A DNA stretch of 32,026 nucleotides, taken from assembly GCA_034370385.1 (NCBI GenBank), contig JAXMKZ010000053.1, forward strand, positions 1-32,026, read 5' to 3'. Made by a program: the position numbers and the translations under genes. The stretch is from Coriobacteriia bacterium. Its GTDB lineage: Bacteria > Actinomycetota > Coriobacteriia > Anaerosomatales > PHET01. Shown here in pieces: positions 8,108 through 16,607 of the stretch. Under the pieces are notes generated by a model that saw only the letters and a program-made list of their open reading frames with translations, did no database searches and was not told the origin of the DNA. Position 1 is the stretch's first letter; every line of letters begins with the position of its first letter.

Positions 8108-10012
8108 ATGCAGTTGATCAGCCCTGTCGTGAACCGTTGGATCGAGGATGGCCTGGGCGCACCCGAGGCCTTCTGGGGTCGCGTCGCCGCCGATCTACCC
8201 TGGCTGCGCCCGTGGGACACCGTGTTCGAGCACGACTACCCGACCTTCCGCTGGTTCAGCGGTGGCCAGACGAACCTCGCGTACAGCGCACTCGATCACC
8301 ACATCGAGCGTGGACGCGGCGACCACGAGGCCCTCGTCTACTTCAACGAACGTGGCGACGTGAAGCGGTTCACCTACGCCGAACTACTCGCCTTGGTCGA
8401 ATCCATCGCCGCCGCGCTTCGGGGTATGGGTATCGAGAAGGGTGACCGCATCACCGTCTACATGCCGACGTGCCCGTGCGCGATAGCGCTGATGCTCGCC
8501 ACCGTGCGCATCGGTGCGATCCACTCGGTGGTCTTCGCCGGCTTTGGCGAGCATGCGCTCGCGGACCGCGTGGAGGCGAGTGGCTCCAAGCTCGTATTCA
8601 CCGCCGACATCACGTATCGGCGTGGCAAGGACGTACCGCTCAAGCCTATCGTCGACGAAGCGATGGACTCCGCAGGTCCAACCGTCGAGCACGTCATCGT
8701 CATGCGCCGAGGGGAAGCGGACGTGGCGATGACGCCAGGGCGCGACCTGTCCTGGGACGAGTTCCTCGGGCGAGGGACGGGGCACACCGGTGAGTACGTT
8801 CCGATGGAGGCGAACGAGCCGGCGTTCATCCTCGCCACCTCCGGTACCACCGCCAAACCGAAGCTCGCGGTCCACACCCACGGGGGCTACCAAGTCCACA
8901 TCACGGCCATGGCTCGCTGGGTCTATGGCCTGCGTGAAGACGACGTGTGGTGGTCGGGCTCTGACATCGGGTGGATCGTCGGGCACAGCTACATCGTGTA
9001 CGCGCCGCTCATCGTCGGCTGCACGACCGTCGCGTTCGAAGGAGCGCTCGACTGCCCGACGCCCGACGCCAACTGGCGCAAAGCGATCGAGGAGTTCGGC
9101 GTCACGGGGCTGTTCACGTCGCCCACGGCCGTCCGCCTGCTGATGCGCTACGGGGACAACCCCCTTGCCGACGTGGACTACTCGAACCTCGAGCGCGTGA
9201 TGTGCGCGGGCGAAGTCCTGAACGCGCCGGCGTGGGACTGGCTGCAGAACCGCGTACTGAGAAACCGTGTGCCGGTCATCGATCACATGTGGCAGACCGA
9301 GACGGGCGGCCCGGTGTTCGGCAACCCGTACGGAATCGACTTGTTACCCATCAAGCCCGGGTCTGCAGGCATAGCGCTGCCTGGTATCGAGGCCGAAGTC
9401 GTCGACCACGACGGCAACCCGGTGCAACCCGGTGAAAAGGGCATCATGGTGCTCAAACGGCCGTTCCCGGGGCTCATCGCCTCATTGTGGGGCGAGCCGG
9501 AGCGCTACGGCCAGGACTACTGGGAGAGGTTTCGCGGCGTCTACTACACCGGCGATGCGGCGATGATCGACGAGGACGGCTACGCCTGGTTCGCGGGCCG
9601 AGCCGACGAGATCATCAAGATCGCCGACCATCGCATCGGCACCGTCGAAGTGGAGAGCGCGTTTCTCATGCACCCGTCCGTCGCGGAATCAGGCGTCATC
9701 GGACGCCCCGACGACCTGCGCGGCGAAGTCATCTCGGCGTTCGTGGTGCTGAAGCACGGTCTCGAGCCGTCCGACGAACTGAAGCAAGAGCTCCTTGCGA
9801 CGGTCCGTCACGAACTGGGTCCGATAGCCGTGATCGGCGAGGTCAACTTCGTGAGCATGCTGCCCAAGACCAGGAGCGGCAAGATCATGCGCCGCGTGCT
9901 CAAGGCGGTCACCCTCGATGTCGAACCCGGCGACATCACGACCATCGAGGACGAGGGCTCGGTCGAAGACGCACGTCACGCATGGCACCAGATGAAGGCG
10001 GAACTGGGCTAG
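8108..10012 (+). CDS. acs: acetyl-CoA synthetase-like AMP-forming acyl-CoA ligase
   Basis: A 634-residue ligase that activates a short carboxylic acid, probably acetate, to its CoA ester using ATP. The N-terminal cap, the phosphate loop TSGTTAKPK (244-252), GWIVGHSYIVY, MWQTETGG (394-401) and the acetylatable lysine K592 in PKTRSGKIMRR are all present. The Trp before QTETGG, which closes the acyl pocket in acetate-specific enzymes, is kept, favouring acetate over longer acids. One oddity is Ala in the phosphate loop where most members have Gly. The ATG at 8108 follows GGGGAG at seven bases. Regulation by lysine acetylation is known for the family; no acetyltransferase gene is adjacent. Confidence 0.88.
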   Translation: MQLISPVVNRWIEDGLGAPEAFWGRVAADLPWLRPWDTVFEHDYPTFRWFSGGQTNLAYSALDHHIERGRGDHEALVYFNERGDVKRFTYAELLALVESIAAALRGMGIEKGDRITVYMPTCPCAIALMLATVRIGAIHSVVFAGFGEHALADRVEASGSKLVFTADITYRRGKDVPLKPIVDEAMDSAGPTVEHVIVMRRGEADVAMTPGRDLSWDEFLGRGTGHTGEYVPMEANEPAFILATSGTTAKPKLAVHTHGGYQVHITAMARWVYGLREDDVWWSGSDIGWIVGHSYIVYAPLIVGCTTVAFEGALDCPTPDANWRKAIEEFGVTGLFTSPTAVRLLMRYGDNPLADVDYSNLERVMCAGEVLNAPAWDWLQNRVLRNRVPVIDHMWQTETGGPVFGNPYGIDLLPIKPGSAGIALPGIEAEVVDHDGNPVQPGEKGIMVLKRPFPGLIASLWGEPERYGQDYWERFRGVYYTGDAAMIDEDGYAWFAGRADEIIKIADHRIGTVEVESAFLMHPSVAESGVIGRPDDLRGEVISAFVVLKHGLEPSDELKQELLATVRHELGPIAVIGEVNFVSMLPKTRSGKIMRRVLKAVTLDVEPGDITTIEDEGSVEDARHAWHQMKAELG

Positions 10013-10060
10013 CCCAGCGCTCTCAGCCGCCCGAAAGCGAGGCAGTCCCCGCGGAATGCA

Positions 10061-10086
10061 GAGGGGGCAGCGTGGGCCGCCCCCTC
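10061..10086 (+). terminator. strong hairpin after the acyl-CoA ligase
   Basis: A perfect 8-bp stem, GAGGGGGC then GCCCCCTC, with a ten-base loop lies 48 bases after the ligase stop and before the glycerol kinase promoter region. The bases that follow are only mildly T-rich, so it is a probable but imperfect intrinsic terminator. Confidence 0.5.
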
Positions 10087-10238
10087 GTTCATTCGATGCT
10101 GCAGAGTAACTGCGTGCTACGCGAGCGCCTTCGCCTTTTCAGGATGCGGCCCCCGGCCGCTCATGGGGTAAAGACCAACGACATGGTACCCGATATCCTG
10201 TCGCGGTATCGCTGTTTCCACCTCCGAAGGGGGCCCGC

Positions 10239-11747
10239 ATGCGGTTTGTGCTCGCGCTTGACCAAGGAACCACCAGTTCGCGTGCGATCGTCTTCGACGA
10301 GCTTGGCGAGAAACGATCGCAGGTCCAGATTCCCCTACCGCTCATCTTCCCCGCGGCCGGATGGGTCGAGCAAGACCCCGGCCTGATGTGGGAGAACCAA
10401 CTCAGCTGTGCCCGCCGGGCAATCGCCGAGGCCGGTCTCACCGCCGCTGACATGGCGGCGCTCGGCATCACGAACCAGCGCGAGACCACCATCGTGTGGG
10501 ACCGCGTGACCGGTAAGCCGCTACACAACGCCATCGTGTGGCAGGACCGCCGCACCACCGACGTGTGCGATGGCCTGCTCGCGGCAGGGCACGGTCCGGC
10601 CGTTAGGGCCAAGACCGGACTGCCGATCGACCCGTACTTCTCGGCCACGAAGATCGCGTGGATCCTCGACAACGTCGCCGGAGCGCGCGAACGCGCCGAG
10701 GCCGGCGAGCTCGCCTTCGGGACCGTCGATACGTGGTTCCTGTGGCAGCTCACCGCCGGTGCGGTGCACGCCACTGATGTCACGAACGCCTCCCGAACGC
10801 TGCTGTACAACCTCGACGCGAGCAAGTGGGACGCCGAGCTGCTCGCACTGTTCAACGTGCCGGCCCCCGTGCTCCCGAACGTGGTTGCATCAAGCGAGAT
10901 TGTCGGCCACACGGCTCCCGGTCTGTTCGACGCGGAGATTCCGATCGCTTCGCTCATCGGCGATCAGCAAGCCGCGCTCGTCGGCAACGGCTGCTTCGAA
11001 GCGGGAGACGCCAAGGCGACGTTCGGCACCGGGATCTTCGCTCTCATGCACACGGGCCGCTCGCGCGCGAGTTCTGAGACGCTCGCCACGACCGTAGCCG
11101 CGTCGTCGCCAGACGCCCTTGAGTTCGCGCTGGAGGGCTCGATCTTCATGGGCGGGGCGGTGGTGCAGTGGGTCGTCGAAGGGCTCAAGTTGGCGGACTC
11201 GCCGCAAGCGGCCCAAGCGCTCGCCGAGAGCGTGCCCGATAGCCACGGCGTCGTGTTCGTGCCGGCCCTCACGGGGCTCGGCGCACCCAATTGGGATCCG
11301 CTCGCACGGGGAGCGATCTTCGGACTGACTCGTGGCGCCACCGACGCACATGTTGCTCGGGCCGCCATGGAAGCGATTCCACTTCAACTTGCCGACCTGA
11401 TGGAAGCGATGATCAGCGAGTCCGGCCATCCGCTGCACTCGCTGCGAGCCGACGGCGGCGTCACCGTGAACACACTCGTCATGCAGACTCTGGCCGACGT
11501 ACTGGGAATCGAGGTCGCGTCCGCCCAGATGGCGGAGTCGACCGCCCTGGGGGCGGCGTACCTGGCTGGGCGTGCGGTGGGCGTGTGGAGTGGCCCGGAG
11601 GATCTGCCTATGCTGCGCGGTGTCGCGCGCATCTACGAGCCTGCGCGCGACCCTGACGCACTCGCACGGCTCGCCGACCTCAAGATCATGTGGGCGGAGG
11701 CTGTGAGGCGATCTCTGAAGTGGGAGCAGCCGTCGCGACCCCGATGA
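10239..11747 (+). CDS. glpK: glycerol kinase
   Basis: A 502-residue kinase converting glycerol to glycerol 3-phosphate with ATP, the entry step of glycerol use. It has the FGGY-family opening LALDQGTTSSRA (ATP phosphate loop), the glycerol-binding R81-E82 in NQRETT, Y133 in DPYFSATK and the catalytic base D242 in GDQQAAL, followed by ATFGTGIF and the C-terminal GGVTVN segment. Length and motifs are those of an intact enzyme. AAGGGGG precedes the ATG at good spacing. It stands alone: no glycerol facilitator or glycerol-3-phosphate dehydrogenase gene lies beside it in the window. The final residues (WEQPSRPR) are a short variable tail. Confidence 0.96.
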   Translation: MRFVLALDQGTTSSRAIVFDELGEKRSQVQIPLPLIFPAAGWVEQDPGLMWENQLSCARRAIAEAGLTAADMAALGITNQRETTIVWDRVTGKPLHNAIVWQDRRTTDVCDGLLAAGHGPAVRAKTGLPIDPYFSATKIAWILDNVAGARERAEAGELAFGTVDTWFLWQLTAGAVHATDVTNASRTLLYNLDASKWDAELLALFNVPAPVLPNVVASSEIVGHTAPGLFDAEIPIASLIGDQQAALVGNGCFEAGDAKATFGTGIFALMHTGRSRASSETLATTVAASSPDALEFALEGSIFMGGAVVQWVVEGLKLADSPQAAQALAESVPDSHGVVFVPALTGLGAPNWDPLARGAIFGLTRGATDAHVARAAMEAIPLQLADLMEAMISESGHPLHSLRADGGVTVNTLVMQTLADVLGIEVASAQMAESTALGAAYLAGRAVGVWSGPEDLPMLRGVARIYEPARDPDALARLADLKIMWAEAVRRSLKWEQPSRPR

Positions 11748-11811
11748 TCCCGCTCGCGTAGAGCATCCAGCGGTGTCCATGGCGGGACGCCAGTCGCACG
11801 TTCGGCCCGCT

Positions 11812-11817
11812 TATACT
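11812..11817 (+). promoter_or_regulatory. candidate -10 box for the YqhA-family gene
   Basis: TATACT lies about 50 bases before the start at 11868. No convincing -35 box sits 16-18 bases upstream, so the call rests on the -10 match and position only. Confidence 0.35.
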
Positions 11818-11867
11818 ACCGCTAGGATGCCGCCAGCAGGGCGGCCGTGGCACCAGCGAGGAGCGAG

Positions 11868-12383
11868 ATGTCCGAACCGAAGAAGATCGTCGACCCAAAT
11901 CCCGTGTCCGACAAGATGCTCGCCCGGATCGGTGGACTGACGCGCTTCATCGTCATCATCCCGGTCATCGGGCTGTTCGCCGGGGCCGTCGCACTGGTCA
12001 TAACCGGAGCGATCAAGACCGTGAACGTCATTCTGTCCGTGGTGGGGGTCGTCGGAGAAGTTCCCACCATGAAAGAGGAGCTCGTCGCGTTCATCGAGAT
12101 CGCTGACCTGTTCCTGCTCGCCGTGGTGCTCTACATCATCGCCTTGGGGCTGTTCGAGCTCTTCATCGAATCCGATCTGCGTCTCCCCGAATGGCTGCAG
12201 TTCAACGACCTCGACGACCTGAAGAACCGTCTCATCGGCGTCATCGTGGTGGTGTTGGCCGTTTCATTCCTCGGCACCGCCATCGAGCTGAAGGACCCTC
12301 AGGATCTTGCGTGGGTCGGCATCGGCACCGCAAGCATCATCGCCTCGCTCGCCTTCTTCCTGAAGAGCGGGCACAGCAAGTAG
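11868..12383 (+). CDS. YqhA/UPF0114-family membrane protein
   Basis: A 171-residue inner-membrane protein. Hydrophobic helices lie near residues 22-48, 76-98, 118-138 and 148-166. The stretch ALGLFELFIESDL between helices 2 and 3 and the VGIGTASIIASLAFFLK end match the YqhA (UPF0114) family. The function of this family is not established. The ATG at 11868 follows GAGGAG; an earlier in-frame start at 11847 has no site. A palindrome and a second short repeat follow the stop and may end transcription before the reductase gene. Confidence 0.8.
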   Translation: MSEPKKIVDPNPVSDKMLARIGGLTRFIVIIPVIGLFAGAVALVITGAIKTVNVILSVVGVVGEVPTMKEELVAFIEIADLFLLAVVLYIIALGLFELFIESDLRLPEWLQFNDLDDLKNRLIGVIVVVLAVSFLGTAIELKDPQDLAWVGIGTASIIASLAFFLKSGHSK

Positions 12384-12395
12384 AGAGCGGCAGAC

Positions 12396-12419
12396 GCCCT
12401 CGAGGGCCGCGGACCGCGG
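12396..12419 (+). terminator. two overlapping palindromes after the YqhA-family gene
   Basis: GCCCTCGAGGGC (12396-12407) is a perfect 12-base palindrome, followed directly by CCGCGG-A-CCGCGG (12407-12419). Together they could fold as an extended GC hairpin 13 bases after the stop. There is no T tract, so termination is only a possibility. Confidence 0.3.
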
Positions 12420-12515
12420 TAGCCGCGTGTACGGGATCTCGCGCACGGGGAACAGACTCACCGGAAGCTTGGTGGACTGCGACGAACGCGACACGACTCG
12501 GTGGAGGAGAACCAC

Positions 12516-13121
12516 ATGCGCATCGGGATCCTGGGCACCGGCCACGTGGGGATGTCGCTCGCGAACGGGTTCGCGCGCGTCGGACACGAGGTGACGCTGG
12601 GTAGTCGCGACCCGTCCGCCGAGACGGTCGTCGCATGGGCCGTCGAGGCACCCGGCAGACACGCGGGCACCTACCGCGAGGCAGCCGAGTTCGCCGAGGT
12701 CGTCATCACGGCACTCCCGGGCCGTCTTGCCGCCGAGACGATTCAGTCGATCGGTGTCGACGCCTTCGCAGGTCGGCTACTCATCGACACGAGCAATCCA
12801 GTGGCGTTCGGCCCGAAGGGCGCCGAGGCGGTGTATCCGGATGACGACTCAGCCGCCGAACACATTCAGCGGCTGTTGCCACAGACGCGCGTAGTCAAGG
12901 CGTTCAACCAGATCAGCGCCGAGCGCATGACGACGCCGGAGGTGGGGTCGGGGCCCGACAGGATGCGCATCTGCGGCAATGACGCGGAGGCGAAACGCAT
13001 CGTCACCGAGCTCGTGGCGCAGTTCGGCTGGCCGGTCAGGGATCTAGGCGCTTTGTCCGTTGCCCGCAAGCTCGAGCGGGGCGTCATCGACTGGTTCGTG
13101 CGCGAGGCGCAGGGCGGCTAG
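12516..13121 (+). CDS. F420-dependent-type NADP oxidoreductase
   Basis: A 201-residue single-domain Rossmann protein. The opening RIGILGTGHVGMSLANGF has the GxGxxG nucleotide loop at residues 7-12. GSRDP after the second strand supplies the serine and arginine that usually bind the 2'-phosphate of NADP. The middle carries DTSNPV and VVKAFNQI, typical of the family that includes NADPH:F420 oxidoreductase. Some family members do not use F420, so the cofactor is inferred. GGAGGAGA at 12502-12509 places the start at the ATG 12516. Its stop codon overlaps the stop of the convergent glycosyltransferase through a shared CTAG. Confidence 0.82.
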   Translation: MRIGILGTGHVGMSLANGFARVGHEVTLGSRDPSAETVVAWAVEAPGRHAGTYREAAEFAEVVITALPGRLAAETIQSIGVDAFAGRLLIDTSNPVAFGPKGAEAVYPDDDSAAEHIQRLLPQTRVVKAFNQISAERMTTPEVGSGPDRMRICGNDAEAKRIVTELVAQFGWPVRDLGALSVARKLERGVIDWFVREAQGG

Positions 13122-14113
13122 AGCGGCCCGCGCGCGCTGCCGAGGCGCCTTCGGATCCGCCACACGACCACAGGCCCCAGCCGACGTGTGTACTCGATAC
13201 GATCGCGCACGTAGCGGCGCAGTTCGGCGAGCTCCTGCGGTTCGAGCTCGCGCAGGAGGTTCTCGACCGACTCGATCGAGGTCGCCTCGCCCAGTTCGCG
13301 CAGGTGCTCGCTCGCGCTGCTCGGCAGTGCGGCGAGCTCGTCGCCGAACTCGCGCAACCGCTCGCGCGCGGCCTCAAGGCCGAGCGTCACGGGCTCTCGC
13401 TTCGCGGAGTCGAAGGCGGCGAACTCGTACTCGAAGGGAACCTCGCGCACCGGCACGCCGGCAAGCACGTGGACCTCGGCGTAGAGGTACTTGAAGGCAA
13501 GCCCCACGAGCCCCTCCTTCTCGATGCGCCGCATCGAAGTGGGCATGGGAGCGCCGTGCAGGATACGGAACTTGCCGTGCTGAGCGGCGCGCTGAGCGTA
13601 GTCGTGGTCCTCCGCAAGCACGACCGTCTCGTCGAAGCCGCCGATGCGCTCGTGGAGGTCGCGGCGCACAAGGATGCAGAAGCCCGGGGCGTGCGGCTGG
13701 ATGTGCTGCATGAGCAGCAGGTAGAGGTTAGCCGCGTCACAGGCGAAGTCGTCGCCGGCGTCGCGCTCGATCGGCTCGATCTGACCCGCGGCGATATCGA
13801 GGTGGCGCTGCTCGAACTCCGCGAGGGCGCACTCGATCCAGTCGGTGGGAGGCTCGGTGTCGGCGTCGAGGAAGAGGATGAGATCGGTCGAGGCGATCGC
13901 TGCGCCCGCATTGCGTCCCACGCCCGGCATGCCGCCATCGACCACGAGCGCACCCGCGGCTGCCGCGATCGCGCGCGTGTCATCGGTGGAATGAGCGTCA
14001 GCGACGACGATTGCGTCGGGCGGGGAGGTCTGGGCAGCGAGTAGCTCGAGAAGCCGAGGTATGCTCCCGGCCTCGTTGAGAGCGGGGATGATGACGGTGA
14101 GGGTGGGCGACAT
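13118..14113 (-). CDS. family 2 glycosyltransferase
   Basis: A 331-residue enzyme with a GT-A domain that transfers a sugar from a nucleotide donor. The opening TVIIPALNEAGSIPRLLE, the metal-binding DAD (D83-D85) in LFLDADTEPP and the catalytic-acid region VLAEDHDYAQRA are intact. A C-terminal extension of about 130 residues is mostly charged helix, followed by the basic sequence WRIRRRLGSARGPL. No clear membrane helix is visible. GGAG precedes the ATG. The N-terminal 55 residues have a near-copy in the truncated fragment at 25653-25841. It converges on the reductase gene with overlapping stops. The acceptor is unknown. Confidence 0.85.
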   Translation of the reverse strand: MSPTLTVIIPALNEAGSIPRLLELLAAQTSPPDAIVVADAHSTDDTRAIAAAAGALVVDGGMPGVGRNAGAAIASTDLILFLDADTEPPTDWIECALAEFEQRHLDIAAGQIEPIERDAGDDFACDAANLYLLLMQHIQPHAPGFCILVRRDLHERIGGFDETVVLAEDHDYAQRAAQHGKFRILHGAPMPTSMRRIEKEGLVGLAFKYLYAEVHVLAGVPVREVPFEYEFAAFDSAKREPVTLGLEAARERLREFGDELAALPSSASEHLRELGEATSIESVENLLRELEPQELAELRRYVRDRIEYTRRLGPVVVWRIRRRLGSARGPL

Positions 14114-14330
14114 GGGGCAACTCCAGTTCGTTGCGGGCGAGACGAAGTCAGTACGCCGGTAGTGGCCACGGGTGCCGTAGCGCGGTGCGCGAAGAGTATG
14201 CGGTCATGCCCTGAATCTCCATGCTCGCTCTCATGAAGTACGGCATGAGGTGCTCCGTTCAACCCGGTTTCGCCCACAATGGTATCCGCCCTCTACCGCA
14301 CGGTGAATCGTCAGCGCACCGCACCTACTC

Positions 14331-16478
14331 CTATGACGGGGAATCGTCTTCTCTGGCGCTCACAATGGGCTCGACCACGAGCCCGCCGTCCGCCCACCCC
14401 ACCGCCACCGCATCGACACCGCTGTCCTCGGGCAGATAGCGCACGAGCGCGTGCGCCAGCATGCGGTCCATCTCGCGGCGCAGCTCCAACGGCGAGCCGG
14501 TGCTCTCCGTAAGGCTCTCGAGCCATTCGAGAACCGATGCACGCCATTTGACTGTGAGCCCTTTGCGCTCGAATCGCGTGGCGAGCGAGGTCATCAGGTC
14601 GCGTTCGAACCAGCGCCGGAACGCCTCGCCCCCCTCAGGGAGGTCAGATGCGACGATGTCGCAGACCGAGACCAGCTCACGCCCAAGAGCGCGTCCCGCA
14701 AGATCGCGTGGCGTCATTGAGTCATCAGGCGCACCCTCCGACTCCGCAGTGAGCACGACAACGCAGTCGCTGAGATGGATGCGCCGTCCACTTCCGTCCG
14801 TGAAGTAGCCGTCGTGCAACGCGGTGTTGAGGATGGCGCGAACCGAGGGATGAGCGTGGTGGACGTCGAGCAGCTTCACAACGCTCCAGGGCGTCTGCAG
14901 CAGATCGTGGAGAGGCACGTGCTCCTTGTACCCAACGTAGCTCGGCGGCGACCCCAGCAGCATGGTCACGGTGCTGGGGTCGTTGAACCGCGAGAAGTCG
15001 ATCTCCACGATGCGGTCCTCAGAGCCGTAGAGGCAGCGCGCGATGGTCGAGCAGATGGTGTTGACCCCCGAACGTGCCTCATCGATCAGCAGGAGAACGG
15101 CGTTGGGTGAGGCCGGGTCGACGTCGAAACCGCGCATGCGCACCTGAAGGCACTCGGCTATCGTCTCGATGTGTGGGATGCCGAGAACCCCTTGGCGCTG
15201 TAGCTCCTCACGCAGGTGCTCGACCCGCTCGGGCACCGCGACCGGCATGCCCACCAGCCGCTCTGCGACGTCGCGAGCGATCTCTCGGGTCACCTCGCTT
15301 GAGCCCACCGCCAACGCGCGCGCCACCGACTGTTCCAGCAGGTCGATCGCCTTGTCAGGAAAGAACCGGCTGGGCAGGAAGTCATCGGCGAAGTCGTACA
15401 GCCAGCCTAGTGTCGCTTCATCAGTGCGAATGCCGCGGTCATGCTCGGCCTCGGCGGCACGGCCGCATAGCATCGTCATGACCGCCTCACGATTGGGCTC
15501 GTTGAGGCGGATGGGCTGGAAGCGTCGATTCAACGCACCGTCCTGCTCGACGAAACGTCGGTACTCCGAGTCGGTTGTGGCCGCCAGACAGGCTATCTCG
15601 CCGCGGGCAAGCGCTGGTTTGAGCAGCGTGGCCAGATCGGTACGACCTTCATCCCCGCCCATGCCCACCAGCGCGTGGAACTCATCTATGAACAGCACCA
15701 CATCGCCCGCCGAGGCCTCCTCGATCACGTTCTTGACGCGCTCCTGCAGGCCGTTTGACCCCTCGACCCCGATGAGCATCGAGCCGGGAGGCAGGGCTAT
15801 CACGCGGGTGTCGCGCAGAAGCTCGGGTACGTCGCCGCGTGCGATACGCAACGCAAGCCCCTCGGCAAGCGCGGTCTTGCCGACGCCGGGCGGACCCACG
15901 AGCACCGGGTTGCGTTTGGTCGAGCGCAGCAAGACCTCCATGACGGTCTGCAGTTCGGCCTCACGCCCTATGGCCTCGCGCAGCTTCCCCTCCCGAGCCG
16001 CCGCTGTAAGGTCCTGGCCGATCTGCTCGAGGGTGGGCCCCTGCTCAGCGGTAGCCGAGACCTGCCCTTGGGGTTGCGGCAAGCCTGCGAGAAGATCGGC
16101 ACGTTTGAGCGTGCTCGCCTTACCGGTGACGAAGTAGCCCCCCATGACCAACACGGCGCGCGCCAAGTCAGGCAGGTGCATGTCTTGTCGGCCCTCAAGC
16201 GCGGCGATCATCCTCGCGCCTTGCAGCACGTTCGTCTCCGGCGTCGGCACACCCGCTCGCTCGACTCGGAGCTCCTCCTCGGCGGTATCAGCGAGTTGGC
16301 GCGGGTTCAACGTAGGCGCGACCTCGTAGAGCGCACCGGCGGCCTGCCGGCCGAGCGCGTGGAGCCAGTGATTCATGCCGAGCTCGCCGCCGGTCACGCG
16401 TCCGGTGTTGCGCACTGCCTCGAGATAGCGAACCCCATGCGAATCGATGCGGAATAACGGCACCTGACTGTCGACCAC
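14331..16478 (-). CDS. ClpA/ClpB-like AAA+ protein with a degenerate second ATPase ring
   Basis: A 715-residue protein with the layout of class-1 Clp unfoldases. The N-terminal region (about 1-145) is a diverged Clp-N-like module. Ring D1 is complete: Walker A GPPGVGKT (195-202), Walker B FIDE (263-266) and arginine-finger NRRF (317-320). Ring D2 keeps the shape of the family, with GSPPSYVGYKE (509-519) and an AHPSVRAILNTALHDG helix. Its Walker A is replaced by IDEARSGVNT (465-474) and its Walker B by KLLDVHHAH, so it should not hydrolyse ATP. No ClpP-binding loop was identified. It starts at a GTG behind GGGGGAG and lies 129 bases downstream of the M48-like membrane gene, probably in one operon. 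Confidence 0.82.
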   Translation of the reverse strand: MVDSQVPLFRIDSHGVRYLEAVRNTGRVTGGELGMNHWLHALGRQAAGALYEVAPTLNPRQLADTAEEELRVERAGVPTPETNVLQGARMIAALEGRQDMHLPDLARAVLVMGGYFVTGKASTLKRADLLAGLPQPQGQVSATAEQGPTLEQIGQDLTAAAREGKLREAIGREAELQTVMEVLLRSTKRNPVLVGPPGVGKTALAEGLALRIARGDVPELLRDTRVIALPPGSMLIGVEGSNGLQERVKNVIEEASAGDVVLFIDEFHALVGMGGDEGRTDLATLLKPALARGEIACLAATTDSEYRRFVEQDGALNRRFQPIRLNEPNREAVMTMLCGRAAEAEHDRGIRTDEATLGWLYDFADDFLPSRFFPDKAIDLLEQSVARALAVGSSEVTREIARDVAERLVGMPVAVPERVEHLREELQRQGVLGIPHIETIAECLQVRMRGFDVDPASPNAVLLLIDEARSGVNTICSTIARCLYGSEDRIVEIDFSRFNDPSTVTMLLGSPPSYVGYKEHVPLHDLLQTPWSVVKLLDVHHAHPSVRAILNTALHDGYFTDGSGRRIHLSDCVVVLTAESEGAPDDSMTPRDLAGRALGRELVSVCDIVASDLPEGGEAFRRWFERDLMTSLATRFERKGLTVKWRASVLEWLESLTESTGSPLELRREMDRMLAHALVRYLPEDSGVDAVAVGWADGGLVVEPIVSAREDDSPS

Positions 16479-16607
16479 AGACTCCCCCCACCGACCAGTA
16501 TGAGATTCGGAGTCTCCATCCTGACACAGGCCCCTCTGCAGCCGCCAGTTCTCACGACCTGCTGGGAGTCACGTGTTCGCTCCGAGGCACCGCTGGCTCG
16601 TCGGCCC

